From the IMG/VR virus record IMGVR_UViG_3300045144_000086, positions 1 to 24,481 of that record: a DNA stretch of 24,481 bases. One strand, 5' to 3'. Made by a program: the position numbers and the translations under genes. Positions 14,756 to 22,800 of the stretch are shown here, piece by piece; the first letter of the stretch is position 1, and each line of letters starts with the position of its first letter. The notes beneath the pieces are model-generated. The model did not search any database. It was not told the origin of the DNA and saw only the letters and a program-made list of their open reading frames with translations. Source of the DNA: a virus.

Positions 14756-15237
14756 TTCGGCAAACTCCATACGATCCTGTTGGTGTGGGAATCAAAAGTC
14801 CCATGTCCTTCGATGGGGGTGGGCTGAATCTCACCGCTAGAACACGGGTCAAGGTGGTAGGGGATGCCGGAATTGGGGACGGTCCTCAGACCTTCACCCG
14901 TGAAGTGATTTCCGCGACGAACGAAGAGCGCAGGCAGACCATTGCGCAGGTGATGAATCGAATTGCCCTCACGCCGCAGAAGACGCGCTTTATGGACGGC
15001 GGCTACGGGTCTCTGGTGCCGGATTTTGTGTTTGAGACGAATGAGGATTGGGTGTGGGCGCTGGCGGCGTCCTACGCGAGCTTGGCGATTTGGTCTAGCG
15101 ATGCCCGCGTGGTGGTGCAACAGGCGTGGGGCGAAGCGTCCGATGATGAAGAATACGCCTTCCTTGTGCATGTGGCGTACTCCGTGAAAGGCACCAGCCT
15201 GCTCGGAGAAGTGCAGATTGGGGTGGTGCAGCGATGA
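14752..15237 (+). CDS. Baseplate wedge protein (gp25/gpW-like)
   Basis: This 161-residue protein begins by ATGA overlap, with AGGGAG 11 bases upstream. The gp25 signature is clear in residues about 50-158: ATNEERRQTIAQVMNRIALT, then RFMDGGYGSLVPDFVFE (family pattern R-x-x-P-x-(F/Y)-G-S-x-L with a Gly replacing the usual Pro), a helix LAASYASLAIW, SSDARVVVQQAW and YAFLVHVAYSVKGT. In T4 the EPR core motif of gp25 contacts sheath and gp6; here the corresponding segment reads SDAR, so the motif is altered. The N-terminal 50 residues are less typical and Gly-rich. It is followed by the gp6-like gene, the usual partner in the inner baseplate. Confidence 0.88.
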   Translation: MIRQTPYDPVGVGIKSPMSFDGGGLNLTARTRVKVVGDAGIGDGPQTFTREVISATNEERRQTIAQVMNRIALTPQKTRFMDGGYGSLVPDFVFETNEDWVWALAASYASLAIWSSDARVVVQQAWGEASDDEEYAFLVHVAYSVKGTSLLGEVQIGVVQR

Positions 15238-17027
15238 CGAAATCGTGGAGACTTCCTTCCCTTGATTATACGAGCCGGGACTACCAAGCCATCCGCAACG
15301 ACGCGGTGGAGCGAATCAGCGCCTTTATCGAAGAGTGGACGGACCACTCTCCATCTGATCCCGGCATTGTGATTTTACAGCTTTTTGCGGGGATGCACGA
15401 TGTTTTGCACTTTTACGCCGACCGCGGGGTGAAGGAAAATCTCATCACCGATGTTCTTGGTCGCAGAAACATGATTGCGCTGGCCGCGCTGGTGGGACAG
15501 AGGCTTTTGGGCAAGGCTCCGGCGGTTGCCAATATGACTTTCGACATTCCAGCGCAGCCTACGGATACTTCGATACCCACCGGCACTCTCTTGACGACGC
15601 AGGGGGTCACTCCGGCGGTTTATTTTGAGACCCGGCAGGATGTGACGATCTTGGCGGGCGATACTCGTGTGGAAGACGTGCTTGCCGCGGCGGGGCGTAC
15701 TTTCTCCGGCACTATCGGCACGTCCAACGGACAGGAATGGCAGAGCTTCCTTGTGGCGGATACGGACGATGTACTTGATGAGGGTATTACCGTTACCGTG
15801 GACGGGGTGCCTTGGACTTATATTGCGAGCCTGGGCTTGGCGGAGCCGAATGGGACCAACTGGACGTACACACGGGATGAGCGTGGACGGGTGTATGTTT
15901 GCTTCGGCAACGGTACGGCTGATTCCGGGTATGGATTGATCCCCGACAACCTTGCGGTGATTGAGGCGGCGTGGCGACAGGGCGGGGGGCGGTTTTCTTC
16001 GGTCCCCAAGAACACCATTCGTACCGTGGTCTCCACCATCATGTCCGGTGGCATACCCATCTCCGTATCTTGTACGAATCCGAATCCGGCGGAAGGTGGG
16101 GATGAGGAAGAGGATATTGAAGTGGCCCGGCGACGCATCCCACGGGCCTTCAAGGCGAATGACAGGGGCGTGACCGCTGGCGATCTGGAAGCGTTGGCGG
16201 AGAGCATTCCCGGTGTGGTGCAATCGCTTGCATTGGTGACGCAGCCGGGGCATTGGACCGTGTATGTTGCCCCGCATCCTACGGTGGGAGCGGGTACACT
16301 TGGCGGTACCGATCCGTTTGGGTACACCGTTCTGGCAACGCAGGAGCTTTCGCAGCAGGCATTGGCAACGGTTGTGACCAATGCTCTGCTCGGCAAAAAG
16401 ATGGGCACGGATAGTGTGCGAGCGATGCTGGTGCGGTACATGCCGGTGGAGATCGTCACCACGCTCTACCTGCTCCCCGGAGCGCGGCGGGATGCCGTGG
16501 AGGGGGAGCTTGCTACCTTCTTGAAGAGCTACTTCGACGTGACCACCCGCGAGATTGGGTTGACCGGGCGTGTGCAGGGGGACGCCAACTTATCGAAGTG
16601 GGAAGACGACGTGGGGGATTTGGAAGGGGTGGATTACGCCACCACTACGCGGTTTCAGCTTCGTCCGATGGTGGAGACCATTCAGGCGGTGGGCACTCCC
16701 GTCTTCTCAAGCATCGTTACCACGGAGCACACACGGCACGCCTATTGGGAAGTCCTGTTTACCAGTCCCACGGTGTTCGTGGTGTATCGACAGGATATTG
16801 GCGGACCGCGAATCCTGCAATCCGACTTGGGGCTTGTTGGGAAGTCCTATGTGTCGGCAGATGGGGAAGTTCAATTCTCCATCACGGTGCCTTCCGGCGG
16901 TACTCCCCCGGCTTCGGGAGATCGTTTTCGTTTTCGAGTGTCTCCGCAGCTTGATACGGTGAGGATATTGACCGGTGAGATGGCTGTTGGCGGTATCCTG
17001 AGTTATACAATGGAAGGCGGTGCGTGA
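15234..17027 (+). CDS. Baseplate wedge protein (gp6/gpJ-like)
   Basis: This 597-residue protein forms the inner ring of the baseplate wedges. The N-terminus shows the J/gp6 pattern: LPSLDYTSRDYQAIRNDAVE, DHSPSDPGIVILQLFAGMHD, FYADRGVKENLITDVLGRRN and a segment on LVGQRLLGKAPA. A beta-rich insertion of about 130 residues follows, with DVLDEGITVTVDGVPW and RGRVYVCFGNGTADSGYGLIP. The family core resumes with DIEVARRRIPRAFKANDRGVTAGDLEALAESIPG and MPVEIVTTLYLLPGARRDAV. It starts by ATGA overlap with the gp25-like gene. The C-terminal 110 residues are a further beta domain not typical of short J proteins. Confidence 0.93.
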   Translation: MTKSWRLPSLDYTSRDYQAIRNDAVERISAFIEEWTDHSPSDPGIVILQLFAGMHDVLHFYADRGVKENLITDVLGRRNMIALAALVGQRLLGKAPAVANMTFDIPAQPTDTSIPTGTLLTTQGVTPAVYFETRQDVTILAGDTRVEDVLAAAGRTFSGTIGTSNGQEWQSFLVADTDDVLDEGITVTVDGVPWTYIASLGLAEPNGTNWTYTRDERGRVYVCFGNGTADSGYGLIPDNLAVIEAAWRQGGGRFSSVPKNTIRTVVSTIMSGGIPISVSCTNPNPAEGGDEEEDIEVARRRIPRAFKANDRGVTAGDLEALAESIPGVVQSLALVTQPGHWTVYVAPHPTVGAGTLGGTDPFGYTVLATQELSQQALATVVTNALLGKKMGTDSVRAMLVRYMPVEIVTTLYLLPGARRDAVEGELATFLKSYFDVTTREIGLTGRVQGDANLSKWEDDVGDLEGVDYATTTRFQLRPMVETIQAVGTPVFSSIVTTEHTRHAYWEVLFTSPTVFVVYRQDIGGPRILQSDLGLVGKSYVSADGEVQFSITVPSGGTPPASGDRFRFRVSPQLDTVRILTGEMAVGGILSYTMEGGA

Positions 17028-19822
17028 TGGGTGTTCCGTCCTTCATCATCAAAGTCACTCCCACCCACGTTCCTCTCAATGGCGAGTTGATCGTGGACGC
17101 GATTCCTTCGGAACCTTTGCGGGGATATCCAGATATTACGGTGGACATGGCGACGTTGGTTGCCGGTCCAATGTATCAGCCGTGGGGGGCTTACCGGGCC
17201 GTTTTCGTGGTCCGTGGATATAATAACGGTTTGGTTCGGGTGCGCGGATTTTCCTATGAGGATGGGTTGGAAGGCGCATCCTTGGTGTCCGGTGCGTTTA
17301 CGCTCGGTGCCGGTGTTCCCGTTGGCGTAGAGGGGGTGGGGTGGTCCCCGCCGGGTGTGAGTCTTGAGTTTGCTCCCGGTATGGCAGCTTCCGATGTGTT
17401 GGCGGCGTTCAACTTCCGGGTGGAACGTGGGTACGAAGGTCCACAGGTGGTGTGCAAGTGGGACAATCCGACCAACGAACCACTACTGCTTGTGGTTCGT
17501 ACTGAATTTGCATGGCCGGAAGATGCTGATGGCACTTTTGGAAATTCCTTTGCGTTTCCGATGATCTATGGCGTGACCTCTTTTGCCGATGTGTGGTGCC
17601 AAGATGGGGTCATGTACTACTACGGTTTGTATCGAGTGAACCTGGGCAGTGGCGATCCCCTACTGGAATGCCTCGGTCATGGGGCAATCTTTCCCATTGA
17701 TAACCGTCCCACGGTGGAGCTTGTTCCGCAGACGCCGGTTTTGGATGTTGTGGGCACTCTTCCGATGGCTCCGGTGGATGGGGACAGGTATTTGCTGGAT
17801 GCGTCCCATCCCGAATCTCCGAAAATTGCCACGTACACCGGCGGGGCTTGGGTGTATGAGATGCCTTCTCGCAGGTGGTCCGTGGTGTCCCCTCTCTGTA
17901 CCAGTCCCCTCATGCGCTCTATTTTCAACACGCTTGCGTTTCCGACGACATGGTGTTTTCGTGAATTTGGTGCTTACCTGCAAGACCTTACTGGATCGCC
18001 AGGTCTTTGGTGCCCCTTTGTGGATAAGGAGCGTCTTGACCTCTACTCCTTCTTGGATTTGTTTGACCGGGCGCAGGATTCCAAGTCCGTGACCAAAGCC
18101 CTGTCAACTCAGACCTTGGAGGAGTTGGAGTTTGATGAGAGGTTCAACTTCGAGACCGATCCGGGGATGATGCAGCCTGCGGCAAAGCGGTTTCTCAAAC
18201 TTTTCACCTTGCCTATTGGGACAGCCAAGGGGTTGATTGACTGGCAGCGGAATAGCTTGATGCGGGTGAACACCACCGATTTGCGTCTTGTGCCCAACAT
18301 TGGTGCCTTGGTGGGATATGAACACTACGACGCCCTGCCGGTATCTTTGCAGCGATTTCTCGTCTTGAATCTGAGTCACTTTTATCCCATTCTTGGCCGG
18401 TGGGATGAGATCGGGAGAGCTTTCCGAAACTGGCTTGGTCCGGGGTATGATTTCAATTTGAAACCCTTTGCGAGCAACGTAGCCTACATGAACGAGGCCA
18501 TGTTTGCCGTGGTGACGCCTTCCCCGGAAGAAACCGGAACAGAGCTTGACTGCGGTTTCTACATGACGCACACCGACCCGGAAAACGTACATCACTTCAA
18601 AGGCGTGGAGCTTTTTGCCGACATAAACCCTTTCTTGGTCACGTCGATGGCCGACCCCGAACTAGGTCCGTCCGAGTTTAGGCCGAAGCTGACCCCCACA
18701 AGGCGGGGAGCTTTTTGGACCGTGGTATCGGCAACGCAAACTACCGAGCCGACTATAGATCAGGTGGGACAGCTATTTTTAGTGCCGGTGGGTGCCGATC
18801 CGGGGTGGGCGCGCTTTGAGCGGGCCGTTGTTTTCGTTTTTGACGTTGGCGTGTATTTCCCGTGTTGGCCTTGGGACTACGAGGGGATTGTGGCCGAAGA
18901 TACCGGACACCTATGGGTGTTTCGGCAAACGTGGCTTGGCGATCCGTTGGACCCACAAACGCACGGGGAATGGTTTGAGCTTCCGGGGCTGCAACAGTTC
19001 TATGCCTTGCAGTGGTGGTTGCAATGCTATGGAGCGCCGGGGACGCTGCACATGGAGTTTCGGGATCGTCCTTTTCCCCCGATGAGCCTGGTGGATGACC
19101 TGCGAAGTTGGCCCAATGGTCCGGTTACGTCGGTTACGTCGAAGCACGGGTGGTGGTCGGACACGGTTCCACCCATTCCCCTTCCGCCTGTGATTCCCTT
19201 TGACAAGCATGAGATCATGGGGGTGCATTATCTTCGTGGCGGGGTGCCGGATTTGCCTTCCGGTTGGAGTCCGGGATCGAGTCCGTCTCTTTTGCAAGGA
19301 GTATTTGATTTTGCTTGCGCTGGTTATGGGCATCGTAGGTTTGAGTTTACTTTGGATTTTGTACTCCCCGTAGGTTTTCCCGGTCCGACGATGCTGGGGG
19401 CGGTTCCTGTGGGCGATACGGCTTTTTATTGCCCGATTTCCTTGGCGTGTCGTGTGGATAATTTTGGTTTCTCTAATGGATTAGCCATGCTTACTGCGGT
19501 GACTTCGGGTGGTGTGTGCAGTTTTGTTTTCACCGTTGGTCCCATACCAGGGGGCTCTTTTCCCGGCTCTTATCAAATAATTCCGGTGGGTGCTTTGGCG
19601 GACGGCAATCCGCATACGCTTTTCGTTGCGTGGGATTTGGATGACCAGCTAATTTCTGCCACTATTGATGGAATATATGGGATAGAGCATCCCGTTGTTT
19701 CGACCGGTGTACCGAATGGCATTGCTATCGTTTCTTGGGGTGGGCGGACATGGGTGGGGGCACCGTTGGTGAATGACATTCCCCCGTGGGATTTCACGAA
19801 TCTTGAGATTTCCGTTGACTGA
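17027..19822 (+). CDS. gpI-like baseplate/tail protein with DUF2793-like and lectin-like modules
   Basis: This 931-residue protein is read from the ATG at 17027 (TGATG with the previous stop); a GTG at 17024 is an alternative, both served by GGAAGG at 17012-17017. Residues about 1-215 are a beta-rich domain I do not recognise. Residues 238-288 resemble DUF2793 (PMAPVDGDRYLLD, then IATYTGGAWVYEMP). Residues about 290-480 are helical with motifs like tail protein I (AAKRFLKLFTLPIGTAKGL, LQRFLVLNLSHFYPILGRWD), the family that links wedges to fibres. Residues about 755-931 look like a concanavalin-A/LamG-type jelly roll (DGNPHTLFVAWDLDDQLISA) and are encoded by DNA of about 45% GC. It is much longer than P2 gpI (about 180 residues). 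Confidence 0.85.
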   Translation: MGVPSFIIKVTPTHVPLNGELIVDAIPSEPLRGYPDITVDMATLVAGPMYQPWGAYRAVFVVRGYNNGLVRVRGFSYEDGLEGASLVSGAFTLGAGVPVGVEGVGWSPPGVSLEFAPGMAASDVLAAFNFRVERGYEGPQVVCKWDNPTNEPLLLVVRTEFAWPEDADGTFGNSFAFPMIYGVTSFADVWCQDGVMYYYGLYRVNLGSGDPLLECLGHGAIFPIDNRPTVELVPQTPVLDVVGTLPMAPVDGDRYLLDASHPESPKIATYTGGAWVYEMPSRRWSVVSPLCTSPLMRSIFNTLAFPTTWCFREFGAYLQDLTGSPGLWCPFVDKERLDLYSFLDLFDRAQDSKSVTKALSTQTLEELEFDERFNFETDPGMMQPAAKRFLKLFTLPIGTAKGLIDWQRNSLMRVNTTDLRLVPNIGALVGYEHYDALPVSLQRFLVLNLSHFYPILGRWDEIGRAFRNWLGPGYDFNLKPFASNVAYMNEAMFAVVTPSPEETGTELDCGFYMTHTDPENVHHFKGVELFADINPFLVTSMADPELGPSEFRPKLTPTRRGAFWTVVSATQTTEPTIDQVGQLFLVPVGADPGWARFERAVVFVFDVGVYFPCWPWDYEGIVAEDTGHLWVFRQTWLGDPLDPQTHGEWFELPGLQQFYALQWWLQCYGAPGTLHMEFRDRPFPPMSLVDDLRSWPNGPVTSVTSKHGWWSDTVPPIPLPPVIPFDKHEIMGVHYLRGGVPDLPSGWSPGSSPSLLQGVFDFACAGYGHRRFEFTLDFVLPVGFPGPTMLGAVPVGDTAFYCPISLACRVDNFGFSNGLAMLTAVTSGGVCSFVFTVGPIPGGSFPGSYQIIPVGALADGNPHTLFVAWDLDDQLISATIDGIYGIEHPVVSTGVPNGIAIVSWGGRTWVGAPLVNDIPPWDFTNLEISVD

Positions 19823-19843
19823 CTTCCGGGCTAAGGCTAAACT
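19815..19843 (+). promoter_or_regulatory. Candidate promoter for the tail fibre gene
   Basis: TTGACT at 19815-19820 (5 of 6) and TAAACT at 19838-19843 (4 of 6) are 17 bases apart, placing a start near 19850, just before the ribosome site AAGGAG (19855-19860) and the ATG at 19870. It lies at one of the few gaps between genes here (47 bases), where a separate fibre promoter would make sense. The -10 is weak, so this is tentative. Confidence 0.4.
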
Positions 19844-19869
19844 GCCTGACCAAGAAGGAGTAAGTGAAA

Positions 19870-22800
19870 ATGGCTCCTAGAATCATGCAACAGCCGTTCA
19901 ACGGGGACTACTCGCAGGACTTGTTTTCCGAGCGCAAACAGTTCCTTGGTGCGCTTTTCCAGCAAGGCAAGAAGATCATGGACGCTGACTGCAATGATTC
20001 CACCGTGGCTCTGGTGGGACGGTTGCAGCGCATGATTCAGTCGGCCTTTCCCGCGCAGGCGGTGGGGAAGGCGTTTCAAATCATTCAGTCTCCGACTGCG
20101 ACCACCAACAATTTCTTGGTCCGCGGGTGCTGGGAAGACGGCTTCTACGCGCAAGCGGCGCTCCCTGAGACCTATGCCAAGCTCTTCATCGGCGGTCTGT
20201 GCGCCCTCATCTCCAACTGCACGACCACCACGGCGGGAAAAGAGGGCATTGAATTTGCCTGGACGGGGCCGACTACGGGTGGCGGGGAATACATCGCTGG
20301 GGCGCTTCACCATCGGAGCACGGCGCTCGCCCCCTTGGTCTTGACCGATACCAACGCTCGATTCGTGGTCAACTCCCTCAAGGGCATGACGCTTGTTCCG
20401 TCCGTGCCCGTGGGGGGTGCACACACGTACCAGATTCTTTCCAACACGGAAACGCAGATCACGGTGGTTGATCTTGGCGGCACGGACATGACGCTTTTTG
20501 CGTCTGCCGGGGAGTTCTACCGCATCATGCCGTCCACGCCCATTGCGGGTGGAGCCGGACAAGGACGCCGTGACTTGGTGTTTTTGGATGTGTACGTGGG
20601 GGAAATGGACTCCGCGGAAGACTCCACGCTTCTGCATCCCATCGCCGGTGGTTACGAAGCGGCGCGGCGCATGGTGATTCGACAGCAGGTGTTGGTGCGC
20701 GAGAACAAGGACGGATCGGGAAACGATGTGCTTGGGACACTGGCTGACCCGGCGTACACGCGCCCCGGCCTCCCGTGGGCGAGTGATCCCACGGCGACGG
20801 AGAGCTACTATCAGGATGGGAACGGACAGACGCATTATTGCGTGGCTTTGGCGGAACTTTCCCGTCCGCAAGCCGACGCCACTCTTGTCACGGCGTACAT
20901 CACCGACCTGCGTGACCCATACTTCGGCTCTTCACGGGAAGTGGTGGAAGCCCGCCGCGGGTACGACAACCTCTATGACAGCATTGAAGCCGCGGAAAAC
21001 AAGCCTTCCCGTGCGATGGCGCTTCCCCATGAAGCCCCGACTCCGGTGACGCTTTCTCAAACCAACGTCTTGCAAATTACTGACACGGCCTACGTTGGCG
21101 AATCTGTGTCCGACAACATCAAGGAGACGTTGAAGCTCTTTGAGTACGATCCGCAGCACCCGTCCGTGACAAGCCGGAATCCGTTGCGTGGCGATCCGGC
21201 TTCTCTCATCTCGCCCATCACGTCTTACGCCAGTTTGACCGGACAAGACTTGGCGGTACGGATGCGCGATCCCGTCACGGGGGCAGTGGTCAGTTCCACC
21301 GTGGGAAATTTCGGTGGCTGTGCGTCTCCGCTCACCGCGGCGCAGTTGGTGACACTGCTCAATGGCACGGTGTTCCCGGCCATGACCATCACTTTCTCCA
21401 CCGGCGCTGTTGCCCTCAGTACGGTGTTGGTGGCGCAGGAGATTCAGAGCAAATACCTTGGATTGCGCTCTCTCATCACGGGCCGGTATTCGTACATCGA
21501 AATTCTCTCCACGTATCCAATCTCCAATCTGTTCGGCACCATTGATCCGGCCACGCATTTCTATCAGAAGTTTGCCGCCTACGAAGGGCCGGGTAACACG
21601 TTTTCGTCGGTGCGCACACACTCCGGGTTGGAACCGGAAGTGGTGGACATTGTGAACGCCGGGGGTACCAGCATCATCGGCGGCACGACGACTCCGCACT
21701 TCTTCCTCAATCCGTACTTCTGCTTCGACATGATCTTGAACGTGCAGGCGATTGCACGTTACGGTATCAAAACGACCTTTGCCACGGAGCCGTCCAAGGC
21801 GTACATGCAGCGCGATCTTCACAACGGTCGGTCGCAACTGGATTATCGCTTGCAGGTGGAGCATGATGTTGACGGACAGCATCAGCGGGGGTTTCTTACT
21901 GAACCCATGATTGATCTCGGCATTGGTGCCGATCAGGTTAGCGCGGCTTCCATTCGTCTCTTTGCCACCATCACCAACGTCGGTCTTGCCGATGTGACGA
22001 CCATTCAACAGGCGCTTGAGGCGGTCCTTCCGCTGGCTGGCGGAACGCTTACGGGACTGCTCACCATCAACGCCGGTGTGCCGGTGGGTCTGAATCTCTC
22101 CGCTTCGCGCATCGCATCCGTGGCCGATCCGGTGAATCCGCAGGATGCCGCGACCAAAGCCTACGTGGACATGGTGGCCGCTGGTCTGGACATAAAGCCG
22201 TCTTGCGTGGCTCTCTCTGACACTCCGGGGACGCTTGCCACCGATTTCAAGGCGGGGGATACGCTGGATGGCGTGGTATTGGGCTTGGGACAGCGCATTT
22301 TGCTCACCGCTCAGGCCGATGCCAAGGAGAACGGCATTTGGGTGACGACAAATGCCGCTCCGACACGTCCGGCGGATTTCAGCCCTACGACTCCGAATAC
22401 CACCGGTTCGTTGGTTTTCATCGAAGACGGTACGAACTACCACGATACGCAGTGGGTGATGACCACGTATCCCGATCCGGTGATTGACACCGACGCGAAT
22501 GACTGGACGCAGTTTGCCGGGGCGGGGACGTATGTGTGGCGAGACGGTATTGACGCCACGGGCATGACCGTGGACGTGAAGGTGCTGGCTCCCATCACGA
22601 TCAGCGGTGGCATCGGTTCCGGCGGCGTCGTGATGCTTGATTACTCCCGCCTGTTTCAGCTTGTGGCGAATGTCTTTGACGTGGACTCCGGGGAGCTTGC
22701 CGGGACTGGTTTGGAAGTGGGGCCGTCCATTGACACCTATTCCGGGCCTTTGCGCATCGCGGCGGCTGCGGCGGGGAACGGTCTCACTGGTGGTAGCGGT

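Noticed and set aside
9293-15237. The cluster as an extracellular contractile injection system rather than a phage
   Set aside because: The adaptor and hub resemble eCIS proteins, but the tape measure with TP901 core and frameshifted chaperone fits a phage tail, and no AAA+ ATPase or effector gene is visible. The rest of the genome could change this.
17219-17224. TATAAT near the start of the gpI-like gene
   Set aside because: The region where a -35 would lie is GC-rich with no match.
19837-20871. Minus-strand open frame opposite the start of the fibre gene
   Set aside because: The opposing + strand shows DUF6519-like motifs. The antisense frame would also cover the fibre ribosome site and is compositionally a shadow.
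20932-22443. Long minus-strand open frame opposite the fibre gene
   Set aside because: The + strand frame here carries recognisable fibre motifs and a strong ribosome site. The antisense translation is Arg/His-rich and lacks any motif.
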